From positions 657,461 to 721,460 of the forward strand of contig JAWZYV010019608.1 in the NCBI GenBank assembly GCA_038373885.1: a stretch of 64,000 bases of DNA, written 5' to 3'. This document shows positions 46,824 to 57,331 of the stretch, piece after piece (the first letter of the stretch is position 1; every line of letters starts with the position of its first letter). The position numbers were made by a program, and so were the translations under genes. Under the pieces are notes generated by a model, which did not search any database, was not told where the DNA came from, and saw only the letters and a list, made by a program, of their open reading frames with translations. This DNA comes from Cheiracanthium punctorium (lineage: Eukaryota; Arthropoda; Arachnida; Araneae; Cheiracanthiidae).

Positions 46824-46948
46824 AAATAGTTAACTGTTTTCCAAGAACTATATTGAGATCAGAAGGGTTTTAGCAGATCAAGGGTCTAAAACTCTCTTTA
46901 CCAATACTATCAGTTTGAAAGAATTGGTAAATTATGAGAAAATAAATA

Positions 46949-47481
46949 CCGTGTTTATTCGCGTAATAGTCGCCCTCGTATAATAGTCACACCCATGGGC
47001 GCCGGCAGCATAGGGCAAGGGGGGGCAATGCCCCCCCTGGATTTTTGTATGCAATGTTTCGCCTTGCTTTTCTGCCCTTTCCAACATGGTAACTATACGT
47101 TGAAGTAGTCTTTGACCCCCCCCCCCTGGGAAATATTCTGCCGGCGCCCATGGTCACACCCCTGTTTTGAAGCAAAAATATCGTCCTATTTTCCCCGCAT
47201 AAAAGTCGCAGTCACGTATTTGATCTTCATTTATGTCAATAAAAATATTACCATGAAAAGAAAAAGGCCTCTTTTTTACGTGCAACTGACGAAAAGATTA
47301 TTTAATAAACGGCAGATAATCTGGAAACATTTGTTAAATTAGTAATTTTATTATAAACCAGTAATATTTTAACATTAGAATGTACAATATTACGTTGCAG
47401 ATTTCCCCATAATAGTCACACCCAGACTTACTCCATGAAAAATCGGAAAAAAAAGTGCGACTATTACGCGAGTAAACACGG
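46949..47481. mobile_element. Tc1/mariner-type MITE (CCGTGTTTATTCGCGTAATAG)
   Basis: CCGTGTTTATTCGCGTAATA at the left and CGCGAGTAAACACGG at the right, flanked by TA on both sides (46947-46948, 47482-47483). ATAATAGTCACACCC subterminal words occur at both ends. It contains the hAT MITE 46994-47151. Confidence 0.8.
46994..47151 (+). mobile_element. hAT MITE (CATGGGCGCCGGCAG)
   Basis: CATGGGCGCCGGCAGCA to TCTGCCGGCGCCCATG; GTCACACC is duplicated exactly at 46986-46993 and 47152-47159. Confidence 0.9.
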
Positions 47482-48708
47482 TAAATCAAAATTATTAATG
47501 ATAAAGGTAAAATGGTTTTCTAAGACCTTGCCTTTTGAGTCTTTCACACATTATTACCATACTTTTCGAGATGTAATGTAACAGACCAAATTCTGGCAAT
47601 ATTTCCCCTAAATTTTAACTATACTTTGAAATTATTTAAATTAAGAGTTACAGAGAAACTTTAATTGCAGTGAGTATTCACACATTTTTAGAACGATTTT
47701 GAAAAAGAATCAAAAAGTATTTTCCAGCGAAAATTTCTGGCAACAGTCAAGTGTGAAATATCGTCTGCTACTTTTAAATTTTGTTCTTTCAAAACGCTAG
47801 CATGTAAACACGCTATGAAGTGAAAGATATATTTTTGAGCTCTCAAGAGAAACATATTTCTATTCCATATTTCGAAAACATTGTGAAATGCGTGCAATAT
47901 TAAAATTTCCGAGTGCGTAATAATCACCATTATTAATCGAAAGGGGAAAGACGTCGACGACTGCTTCTATATTATAAAGACTTTGAATCAAATATGCCCC
48001 AAAAAGGTACGTTGCTCTAATCCCATTTTTTACTCTTTCCAACAAAGTTTAAAAGTTTCTACAGAATTTAGCTATGTTATTCCTATGTAATGCGCCTTTG
48101 AAAATGGTACAAAGCATGTAGAACGAAATGTGTCACCAAAAAAAAAAAAAAGAATGCTGTGTTGGAAAGGGTTTTCTTGTTCTAAAGTGAAATCGCTGGT
48201 AAACACCAGTGGCGGCTCGTCGGATACAGCAAGTACAGCCGGGCTGCACTCGAAATTATCAGCACATACTTTAAAATAATTTATTCTACTAATTTTCCTG
48301 AATTAAGATTACAATTGTGGAATGCCTACGGTAAATTAAAAAAATCTCCGAAAAAAACCAAACAAAAAAAAAAAAACGTGTTGTGGCCGGATCGCTCATT
48401 CAGGAAAAAAGCACTTTAATCTTCCCGCAATTCAATTGGGAAAATCTTTGGTTCAGCCCAGAGCACTGAAAAGAAAATTGGCAGCACCGTTGCCATGACA
48501 ACGACTACGTCAGCAGCCACTCCGGCATAGGGAATATGCTGCTGATACAGCCGATGGAAGATTTTCTAACGGCGGCTGAACTTGAGAACTCGACTAACTG
48601 ATTCGCTCGGACGAGAAGTGAGGGAGGGGGTAAGGAGAATATATGCTTGGAAAACTCTGGACTTTATATTGCTGAATTTATCAAGAAGGTAAGCCTGAAT
48701 AGACGCTT

Positions 48709-48894
48709 ATGAATGGACAATTACCCATCAAAGCAGTATTGTTTTTAAGTAAGCAAGAACTGGCATTTAGAGGACATGGCGAGCGAGAAAATTCTTTAAA
48801 CATGGCAAATTTTAAAGAGCTTTTAAAATTATTGATATCTGAATTAAAACAACGCCTTTTTATGGGGACATCACTGACCGATTCGCATGTTTAA
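48709..48894 (+). pseudogene. hAT-like transposase (DUF4371) fragment
   Basis: A 61-codon frame reading QELAFRGHGERENSLN followed by ANFKELLKLLISELKQRL. This is the segment that in DUF4371/ZMYM-type hAT transposases carries 'LAFRGHDE..NS.NKGNF.ELL.LL'. Only this slice is present, with no RNase H catalytic residues and no dimerisation domain. It is preceded by a donor-like AAGGTAAGC at 48686-48694 and followed by a 29-base T tract. Confidence 0.7.
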
Positions 48895-49009
48895 AAGAAA
48901 GGAGGATTGATTTGACTTATAAAAAAAATAAGTAAGTTTTTTTTTTTTTTTTTTTTTTTTTTCTTCTTCTCAAGTTATCGTTACAAAAGAAAATTCTAAG
49001 GAAACTTCG

Positions 49010-49129
49010 AATCAGACACGGATTAATGCAATTTTGAGGATAAGAGCGGCTGGTTGAAATTTATGTCCATTTTATAGAAGTAAAAAAGGATCTCTGACAT
49101 TTTTTATGTAATTTCTTTTTTTTTTTTAC
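49010..49129 (+). repeat. Truncated CGGATTAATG hAT-MITE copy
   Basis: CACGGATTAATGCAATTTTG onward follows the same sequence as the complete copy at 28384-28523 (CATTTTATAGAAGT, then a T-rich tract). It ends where the 49130 TIR element begins, so the younger element probably truncated it. Confidence 0.55.
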
Positions 49130-50425
49130 CCTCCGCTAAAGAGGGTAATAGTTTTTGGCAGACAAAAAAAGGTCGTGGATGATAATTGATAGTAGTAAAT
49201 AAAGTAAGCATATGCACTTTTGAAATTCGCATCATATGGATCAATAAAATACATGAAAAATCTTTATTGTTTTAGTGTATACGCAAAAATACATTTAGCT
49301 TTACGTTAGTTACAAAAGGATGAAGTAATAAATTCGAGCAATTTTTCACAAAAGATTTACGAATAGTTTTGTATTAATAACTATGAATTAAAAGTAATTA
49401 AATTATTTACGTATATTCCATCAAGGTGTTTGCGGGGATGGCAACGAAGATTCTTTTCCTCTTTTTCTTTCGCTGGTTGCCAGGACGATAGTTTAGAATA
49501 AAAATAACTTTTTTGTTCTAAACAAATTTATGTAGCTGAAAGGTGTAATATATCTAGACAAAAAAAGGTCGTGGATGATAATTGATAGTAGTAAATAAAG
49601 TAAGCTATTAACCGTGATTGATTGAGACTATGGTGCTTTCTCAAGAGACTAAAGACCAAATCATATCGCTTTATTTTTCTGACACACCACTCACGCAGTG
49701 TGAAATAGCTCGTAGGCTTGGTATTTCACGCTCTACTGTTCAGTATTACATCGTTAAATATCAGAAGAATATACCCGGGACTGTTGTTCAAGGCCGCGCT
49801 GGCCGTCCTCGCCAGTTGTCTAATCCGGAAGAAAGTCATCGTGAAATTAACCGTCTATTTATGCAAAGAAAAAGGGAAGATCCAGATTTTCGTGCTCAAG
49901 AAGCGGAATCCAAATCCAGAAGACAAGACAGAAAACGTTTACGACTCTGTCTAGATATACCATCGAAAAGACCAAGAACAGATACTGATCTAAATGTAAG
50001 GTGTGAAGAACTAGAATTTCGTAAATTAGCTGAGAAATTTTTCGAAGCTGTTGCTGATGGTCCAATCCACCAATGCTATTGTTGTGATCGACTGTGGTTC
50101 AAAAAGTCAATAAGAAGCCTTTCCAAAACAACTTTACTGTCCAAAGGAGCGACAACGGACTTTATAAAACTAGTCTTTTACAAAGATATCGGTGATATTG
50201 GCAAATTTTGCAGAACATGTTACGATTGTTTGATTAAATTGACAATACCACAATTAGCTATAAGCAATGGCTTCGAATTCCCCGAAATACCGGATTGTTT
50301 AAAATACTTGACACCACTGGAAGAACGGTTGGTTTCTCCCCGTTTGATTTACATGCAAATACATCCTGTACATGGCTGCCAATACAAATTAAAAGGTTCT
50401 GTCAAAAAACCTCTTTAGCGGAGGG
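49130..50425 (+). mobile_element. Non-autonomous TIR element carrying an intact HTH-DUF6570 ORF
   Basis: The terminal repeats are CCCTCCGCTAAAGAGG at 49130-49145 and its exact reverse complement at 50410-50425. The similarity continues inward after a 7-base offset (TTTTTGGCAGA against TTTTTTGACAGA). The TIR is itself nearly palindromic. A 49-bp perfect direct repeat lies inside at 49161-49209 and 49558-49606. The left flank ends in TA but no clean TSD is visible on the right. The cargo is the ORF at 49618-50418, and no transposase catalytic domain is present. A Tc1/mariner-type origin is plausible from the HTH but not shown. Confidence 0.7.
49618..50418 (+). CDS. Fusion ORF: transposase-type helix-turn-helix plus Helitron-associated DUF6570-like domain
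   Basis: Intact 266-codon ORF, the longest in the window. Residues about 5-50 (LSQETKDQIISLYF, then CEIARRLGISRSTVQYYI) read as a Tc1/paired-like helix-turn-helix, followed by the basic GRPRQL hook typical of Tc1-type DNA-binding domains. Residues about 85-130 are charged and basic. Residues about 150-260 (CYCCDRLWFKKS, FCRTCYDCLIKL, LAISNGFEFPEIP, LTPLEERLVSPRL) match what I know as the cysteine-rich DUF6570 region that precedes the Helitron helicase-like domain; two CxxC pairs are present. The ORF stops just where that region normally continues toward the Rep domain. The last codons and the stop (CTCTTTAG) are supplied by the element's right terminal repeat. An ATG also occurs at 49630. Expression and function are unknown; a DNA-binding host or element regulator is an inference. 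Confidence 0.72.
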   Translation: MIETMVLSQETKDQIISLYFSDTPLTQCEIARRLGISRSTVQYYIVKYQKNIPGTVVQGRAGRPRQLSNPEESHREINRLFMQRKREDPDFRAQEAESKSRRQDRKRLRLCLDIPSKRPRTDTDLNVRCEELEFRKLAEKFFEAVADGPIHQCYCCDRLWFKKSIRSLSKTTLLSKGATTDFIKLVFYKDIGDIGKFCRTCYDCLIKLTIPQLAISNGFEFPEIPDCLKYLTPLEERLVSPRLIYMQIHPVHGCQYKLKGSVKKPL

Positions 50426-50654
50426 GAAACTAATTTCAGCTGAAGGCTGAATATTTTATTAGCTCTTGGTTGGTTGGTTGGAGTTTATGGTTTTCATTTT
50501 TTTTTTCCTCGGTGAGGGCTTAATCCGCCAGCTTTCGAATTCAGTAACAAAGATTTTCCAATCCTCTCCGGAGGAAAAGGGGGGGGGTCATATGCTTCCG
50601 GCTGCACCAACATTTTTGACCACTGGCCGCCACAGAAAGCTATCGAATAAATAA

Positions 50655-50690
50655 AATACACTCATGCCCATAAATTAAGGATAATGCCAG
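50655..50690. repeat. Probable Tc1-type terminal repeat end
   Basis: ATACACTCATGCCCATAAAT followed by TAAGGATAATGCC, downstream of the minus-strand Tc1 transposase relic, resembles the outer end of a Tc1-like element. The opposite end was not found. Confidence 0.35.
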
Positions 50691-50930
50691 CTCCAGCAAA
50701 TAAGGAGTCAAAAACAAAACAAATGTGACAAATTCGTAAAGCTCACTTATTAAGCAAAAGAAAAAGAACAAGAAAGATGGTGTATGTATGATACTATTCA
50801 TAAAAACTACGATTTTTGCTCCCTCGAGCAATTACAAGAAATACTTAACGAAAACTTAACATTACATGGTTAGTAGGATGGTTAATACATTGTATAGCTC
50901 CCAGACGAGGAAATACCGTCTGTATAACAT

Positions 50931-51519
50931 CTATGCATATGGAGTATCAAATATCGATCTGATCCTTGGGAAGATTAAACCACTCAGCAAGCAATGCTCC
51001 CCGAAATTCCAATACACATTAGGAAGTGGTCGACGGGCTGCAACTCGTCGGCCAAGCATGTCCCACACATGTTCTATCGAATTCAACTCAGGTGAGAATG
51101 CCGGCCACTCCATAGGGGTGATATCCTTCGATTGAAGGCACTCGTTTACGATGTTTGCACGGTGAGGACGAGCGTTGTCATGCATAAATGCTAATTCTGC
51201 GTCCATGGCACCCCGAAACAAACATTACATGTTGTTCCAGATTGATGTCTTTATGAATTTGACCTGTCGTGATTCCGATATAAAAATACAGGTCTGTTCT
51301 GGAACCCAGTATAATACCGCCCCCCCCCCAAACGTTGTGTGCTTGTTCAAATAATTTAACTTGGTGGAATTGTCGATCATTAATGTTATGTTGTTTTAAT
51401 TGGAACACATATTTTTGGGATTTGTGTGCTTGGTTTGAAGACCCGCTTATAAATCCTCGAGTAATGTTATCAACACGGATTGCAGTAATACTTATCATAA
51501 AGGAAAAACGGAAATGCAC
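50931..51519 (-). pseudogene. Tc1-like transposase pseudogene
   Basis: Read on the minus strand, 51519-about 51225 gives INDRQFHQVKLFEQAHNVWG and RTDLYFYIGITTGQIHKDIN, the middle of a Tc1 transposase. The frame then shifts and 51221-50931 gives FRGAMDAELAFMHDNARPHR, an ITPMEWPAFSPELN segment and IEHVWDMLGRRVA. The second Asp (HDNARPH) and Glu (SIEHVW) of the DD34E triad are visible; the N-terminal DNA-binding domain and first Asp are not. A frameshift near 51225 and a decayed C-terminus make it inactive. Confidence 0.85.
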
Positions 51520-53499
51520 TTGCTAATGTTTACATTTAGTTGTTGTCGTTCCCAGCGAAGAAATATCATTGATTTTGGTACCGTATATATAATTACGTAT
51601 TATATAAGTAGATTAATTCGACACTATTAAAAAAACATTTGTGGAGAGAAAAGATTAAAGATTTTTTTTTTGGGGGGGGGGGGGGAGCAGAGGGTCCGTC
51701 TAACACTTACCCTGGGGCCCGAAAATCCTGTCGTAGGGCGTGCTTTTGTTTACCATACTTTCCCTAACAATCAAGGCTTGTTACCTGATTCCCACCTATA
51801 TTTTCCCCTTCATCGTGTTCTGATTCATCATTTTAAATCTTAACCATTAATGCTGCACGTCAACCCAAATCGAACAGCCGAGACAACAAACATCGGGTGT
51901 GGCCCCAAAGGAAGAATGTCATCCCAAGGAACCACACCTTCGAATCGAAAATCACTGTGCCCCATCCGCATCGAACAACCATTTTTTTTTTCTTTCTTCT
52001 TTTTAATCTGTTGTTCCCAAACTATCTGATCGGAATTAACATTTACCATGCGTTCGTTCTTATGCGCATCACTCACCAATACACCTGTCTATTTCATCCT
52101 CGGAACACCGGACCGGTCAGGCACCAAGTGAACAAAGGGATATGTGTGTACACACCACGAAAACAAAATAAATAATCGAAAGATGGGGGGGGGGCAGTTT
52201 ATCGAATTTTGTGAGGAAATAAGACTCGGTTGGGAGAAGCTTGAAGGCAGACTGGAAATTGATAATTGCCATTAATATCTACTTTAGGATGACAGATCGA
52301 TAAGGATCCGCATTCATAAATGCGCATGTAATCAAAAAAACGCTGGTTTTTTTTTTTTTTTTTTTTTTTTCGGCTTCACGACGATGTTTATTTTGGGGCG
52401 TGACGGATATCGATTTAGGAAATGCGACCTGCTTCGATGTTAGCGGCCATCTGCTCAATAACGCACTTTTTAATTTCGTCCTGGTATCCCGTGTTCGAGC
52501 GAAAGGGAAACGTGTTTATTTTATTTTATTTATTTATTTTCCTAAGCGAAAGATATTAATAATTTATGAGGCTATAGATAGTTTAGTAAACGTGGCTCGT
52601 TCAGCCTGACACAACCAGACGTCGCTGCGATCCATTTGGGGACAAGCAGAGACATCGGATGATAACACTAGAGAGCGCATCTCTATGTTGGAATGTGAAG
52701 AAAAGATGAACCATGTGACTTGTGGCAAAGAAACGAAGAGAGGGGCTAGACGTGCTTTATCGCTATATTTGGCGAGTAGCCGCCCAGGCAGTGTAGGGGC
52801 TAGTGCACCCTACTACCCCCTACTATCATCCTTTGGGCCCGGGTTCGTCTCCCGGCTTTGGGCATGAATGTTAACTAGTCCGTCCATGTGATGCAAATTG
52901 TACTTTGTAATAAGACGTTGAACTTGTACTTAGGAACGATTGAGATGAAGGCCATAAAAAAGCCATAGATCTCGATAAAACTGTGTCTTTCAAATGTCCA
53001 ATTGTGGTGAGTGATAAGAGTAAACTACAAGACCAATTTACGGTCTACATATGCATTGAGTAACTCTCTTGGTGTAAAAACATTATCGCTTAGGGTTAAA
53101 TTGATGTAGATACATTGAAAAATTCTTCATTTATAAAAAGTATGTTTCAAAACCATAAAAAATTACCTCTCACCTATGAAATGTTATTCCAGAACCTTTC
53201 TCAAATCATAATTTGCATCCATATGCAGAGCAGCTATGTACCATCTTTAATTAAAAATAGAACGATGGAAACGGAGATGAGCATCCTAGCCGCAAATAAT
53301 CTATAGAAAACTGAGGAGAGTTGGATGTGTGAGCGAGAATTATTCGCGTAAGATCTTGCCACAAATCATCTGATGGAATAGCTGCCTCAAGTTTGGGTTG
53401 CCAGTACCACTGTCTATCCTTTATATCTGCTTTATGGATAATACAAATATCTGTATTATGCTGTATAGCAGACATTCTTTAAAGTATATTTTAGAGGGA
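51520..53499. other. No recognised gene; SINE-like piece and homopolymers
   Basis: Contains long T and G tracts (51660, 52345) and the SINE-like segment at 52770. A minus-strand frame at 53251-53475 (DRQWYWQPKLEAAIPSDDLW) looks protein-like but I do not recognise it and it has no supporting context. Confidence 0.3.
52770..52865 (+). repeat. tRNA-derived SINE-like segment
   Basis: GTGTAGGGGCTAGTGCACCC upstream of GGGCCCGGGTTCGTCTCCCG, with a B-box-like GGGTTCGTCTCCC. No poly-A tail or TSD seen. Confidence 0.4.
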
Positions 53500-54025
53500 T
53501 TACTCTTTTTCAACGAAAAAGAAGTTGATATATGTTGATAAGAATTACAGAATAGTGCTCTCCATCGAAAATCGTATCTGTAGCAATTATTTTACAGGAG
53601 CACTCAAAAGAAATTCCAATGCATCATTGTCTACGGCAGCGGTTCTCAACCTTTTAATGTCGCCCCCTCCCCAACAAAGTCTAACTTACGGTGGTGACCC
53701 CCCTCCCCTCACATTTTTGAGCATACGTTCAATTTTTTAATCTTTAAGAAAGAACATATAGTCGAATTTTCTGCAAAATAATGTTAAAGTTTGAATGAAC
53801 ATTTTAAGCGAAAATGGATATATTTTTAAGTAAAAATGAGAATAAATAAGATGATTTTTTAAAAAAACATGCATCACTACTTGCTCTTTGGTTTTTGTCG
53901 CGCTCCCCTGCAAACGCTCTGCACGCCCCACAGGTTAAGAAATGCTGGTCTACGGCATTTTACCGGCATTCATCCATTTCAAGCGCAATACAATAAGTAG
54001 GATATAAACTTTTATAGCAGTTTAA
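53500..54025 (+). repeat. Satellite-type unit interrupted by a hAT MITE
   Basis: The outer parts (53500-53628 and 53956-54000) align to 24829-24985, where the corresponding site is uninterrupted. Confidence 0.55.
53637..53947 (+). mobile_element. hAT MITE (CAGCGGTTCTCAACC termini)
   Basis: CAGCGGTTCTCAACCTTT at the left and AGGTTAAGAAATGCTG at the right are Charlie-like hAT ends. GTCTACGG is duplicated exactly at 53629-53636 and 53948-53955. A related copy with an empty site lies near 24930. Confidence 0.88.
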
Positions 54026-54038
54026 TCTTCATTTAGAT

Positions 54039-54235
54039 CAGGTATGGGCAACCTTTGAAAAGTTGCGGGCCAAACTTTAGGATGTTAGCGAAGTCGCAGC
54101 CATATAATAGACGTTTATATAGGATTTTGAATGGTTTGTATGGGTTTTATACAGGGGTTTGATGTGTTCCGCGGGCCGGATAAAAAGCCGTGACGGGCCA
54201 CATCTGGCCCGCGAGTCGGAGGTTGCCCATATGTG
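54039..54235 (+). mobile_element. hAT MITE (CAGGTATGGGCAACC)
   Basis: CAGGTATGGGCAACC and GGTTGCCCATATGTG ends; ATTTAGAT is duplicated exactly at 54031-54038 and 54236-54243. Confidence 0.88.
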
Positions 54236-54894
54236 ATTTAGATGGAAATATCATTTAAAGTTCTTCTACGGTTTTGCTAAATTGCAGTACTAGTAATGTT
54301 TTTTTTTTTTTTTTTTTTTTTTTTCACAATCTCAAGATAAATCTCAAGTTTATATCGATAGATCACCAAAACTGCATTTACAGCTCTTTTACAGTGTCAA
54401 ACAAAACAACTCGAACAATTCGCTATTGTTAGAAGCGAACATTATAACTCCTTACTGTCTTTAACCTGTTTTCTCTCCCATAGTAGTAGAAAAGTCATAT
54501 AGTCTCATATAAACATCTATTATTTAAGTATCGGTAGGTAGTGTTGTTCTGTGGGTGCCAGGACATAAAGGAATCGGGGGTAATGAAAAGGCGGATGAAC
54601 TGACAAAACAGGGATCGTAATTTCTGAACGTTTTTGTGGCATCAATATGAAGACCATAAAAGGCATCCTCCTCAAATTGGAAAAACAGGAGATGAATAAA
54701 ATTTGGTGTGATTCTTCTAGAGAAAAACACGCTAAAAATATGATCATTAGATCATCAGCCAATATTGCTGATGAAATTCTTAGGTGTTCCAGATTGAAGA
54801 TAGGAATTATTATCGGCTTCAGCACAAGACATCTTTATTTCAGAAAGCACTTTCATGACAATGGAACTTTTTCAACAAGACCCTACATGTAGGA

Positions 54895-57331
54895 CATTGG
54901 CGCACCCACGGGGGGGGGGCTATAGGGTCTCAAGCCCCCCCCCCCACAAAGGCGAACAGTTAGAAGTGAAACACTTGTAAAAAAATCTGATGTGTCCAAC
55001 ACATGACTTCCTTGCACGTCTATTAAATCAAAAATGTTTTTTACGCACTTCCTCTAAACCTATTTGTTTGAAAGGATATAAAATATCAATAATAGTAAGA
55101 TATAGCGATTTCTAGCCAAACATTTCGATATCGCCAAGCTGAGTTCAATTTGAAAGATTTCTTTCTGACACTTTATTTGGCGATATTTCACCAAAATCCG
55201 ACAAACTTGAAATAGTTTGCGAGATTTTGGGGATAGCCAAAGTAGTCATTGACCACAGACTTTCAATGAATTGAATGCATCCATACACCTTAATGTATTT
55301 AAAGTCATTTGGCTCACCCTGTAAATAAATTCCCAGTCGATTGCTGTCAAAAAAGATATTGAAAACCGTTAGATATATATAATATAGTTCTAAATACAAA
55401 AGTTCAAAATTCTACGGGTTAAAGTTTTAGAGTTATACAAAATACGAAATAATTTTTGGCGCCAAATTTGGCGATATTTCGGCGAAACTCGTCAATGTCG
55501 ACGACATTTGGCGAGATATTAAGCATGGACCAACAATGACAGATTATCGCCAAATTTGGCGATATTTCGCCAAAACTCGCCAAGAACGATGACAAATGGC
55601 GATACTTTGGGCATGGACCAAATGATTAACTATCGCCAAATTTGGCGACATTTCGGCAAAACTCGCCAAGGTCGAGGACAGACGATGAGATTTTGGGCAT
55701 GTACCAAACAATGACTGTCTACAATTGTATTATATTGAAGATGTCCACAGACATTAAAGTACTGAAATTCTTTTCGGTGGTCCTGTAAATAAACTCTCCA
55801 GTAGATTTTAACCAAAAATCGAGATGCACAACTAGATGTTACAGCAATCTTATATATGAAATTTCATAATAGTTTTTGAGATTTGAGAGTTAAATATGCA
55901 CACACGTACACAAAAAAGTCGCCAAGCTTGGCGACTTTTGGCATAGTTCTTGAGGGAGGCACGTGACCGTGGTCGGACCATTACCTAACTTATGTGGTAG
56001 GACGGTATTGTGCTTGAAATGGATGAATATCCTAAAATTGCCATTGACCGTAATGTATTGGGAATCTTTTGAGTGTTCCTGTAGCAGAACTGTAAATGAT
56101 AAAGACACTTTTTTTTTAATGGAGAAATTCATTTTCTAACTCTTTACAGCATATATCACTTCTGAGTCGTTTGAAATAGCCCAATACCTCTAAAAAACGC
56201 TTTGATGAATTTCGGCCCATAGAGCGTAATGTATTTCGAATCTTAGGCGGTTCTGTAGATAAACTATCCAGTCGAATGGAACCGAAAGGGGAGGTGCACA
56301 ACTAGATGTTACAACAATCCTAAATATAAAGTTTCAACATTCTACGCCTCATAGTTTTTGAGATATGCGAGTTTAATGAATTTCGGCCCATTGAGCGTAA
56401 TGTATTTCGAATGTTTTGGGCGGTGCTGTAGATAAACTATCCAATCGAATGGAACTAAAAGGGGAGGTGCACAACTAGATGTTACAACTATCCAAAATAT
56501 GAAGTTTCGACATTCTACGCCTAATAGTTTTTGAGATATGCGAGTTTAATGAATTTCGGCCCATAGAGCGTAATGTATTTCGAATCTTTTGTGCGGTCCT
56601 GTACATAAACTATACATTCGATTGAGACCAAAAGGGGAGGTGCACAACTAGATCATAGAACAATCCTAAATATCAAATCTCAACATTCTACGACCCATAG
56701 TTTTTGAGATATGCGAGTTACATACATACGTACGTACGTACGTACGTACCTACGTACGTACGTACAGACGGCATGGAAAAACTGACCACGATAAACTCGC
56801 CGCTGGTCAAAATGAGTTGCAGACGCGTTAATAGGATCGTGCATGCTAGCCTACGATGAGATGCATCGAAAAAATTCTTAAAATTAAATTTAGAGGTAGT
56901 CAAAATCGGATTTTTTGTCGAAATTTGGCTCCCAAAATTTTTCGGGATCACATTACTTCCTTATACTACGTACAAGGAAGTAAAAATGAAAATTGTCACT
57001 AATTAATTATTACTATTATTATTATTTATTGTCTTCAAATTATTTCTAAAGTATTTTTTACCTAAAAAGATGTTAGTTTTTAAATAAATACTTACAGAGA
57101 GTTTATGAAACACTGTTAAAGTCGGTTACAATATCACTGAAAAGATCAGATAGTTATTTATGACTCTATAATAAGTTTTTGTTTGTGGGCTCGTGTTGTA
57201 TGGACAAATCAAGTGGTACAGAATATTTTGACGTTATAAGAGGGTTGTAACTATGATCGATCTCACTATAACCGAGTTCAGCAGTATTTTCAGCTCAGCC
57301 CCCCTAAACTAAAATCCTGGGTGCGCCACTG
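54895..57331 (+). mobile_element. hAT MITE (GGCGCACCCA family) interrupted by a 2-kb satellite element
   Basis: The left end CATTGGCGCACCCACGG at 54895 and the right end TGGGTGCGCCACTG finishing at 57331 belong to the same family as 25598-26026. ATGTAGGA is duplicated exactly at 54887-54894 and 57332-57339, proving the two halves are one insertion. The internal sequence stops near 54985 and resumes at about 56982, where the nested element sits in an A-run. Confidence 0.87.
54986..56981 (-). mobile_element. Satellite-bearing element, ACTTCC subfamily, inside the hAT MITE
   Basis: Read on the minus strand it opens with ACTTCCTTGTACG followed by a palindrome back to AAGGAAGT (56950-56981). Then come a (GTAC)n microsatellite (56723-56764), direct repeats of about 171-173 bp (starts near 56551, 56378 and 56207, with more diverged units to about 55145), and a 3' hairpin ATGTGT-TGG-ACACAT followed by CAGA and a T-run. 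Interspersed palindromic words of the type CCAAATTTGGCGATATTTCG occur at about 55171, 55454, 55546 and 55634. No coding sequence is seen. It inserted in an A/T homopolymer, like the ACTTTCC subfamily. Confidence 0.75.

Larger units (their letters stand above)
48207..50634 (+). mobile_element. Possible hAT element enclosing a DUF4371 relic and the HTH-DUF6570 element
   Basis: It starts CAGTGGCGGCTCGTCGG at 48207, a terminus typical of hAT-like elements. A GTGCAGCCGG-like subterminal word recurs inverted near 50600 before CCGCCACAG at about 50634. No TSD is found and the right end is mutated, so the outer boundary is weak. The DUF4371 relic inside supports the hAT assignment. Confidence 0.4.

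Noticed and set aside
55171..55700. GGCGATATTTCGCC words as origin-like or bacterial operator sites
   Set aside because: The context is a eukaryotic satellite element; nothing ties them to replication or a bacterial regulator.
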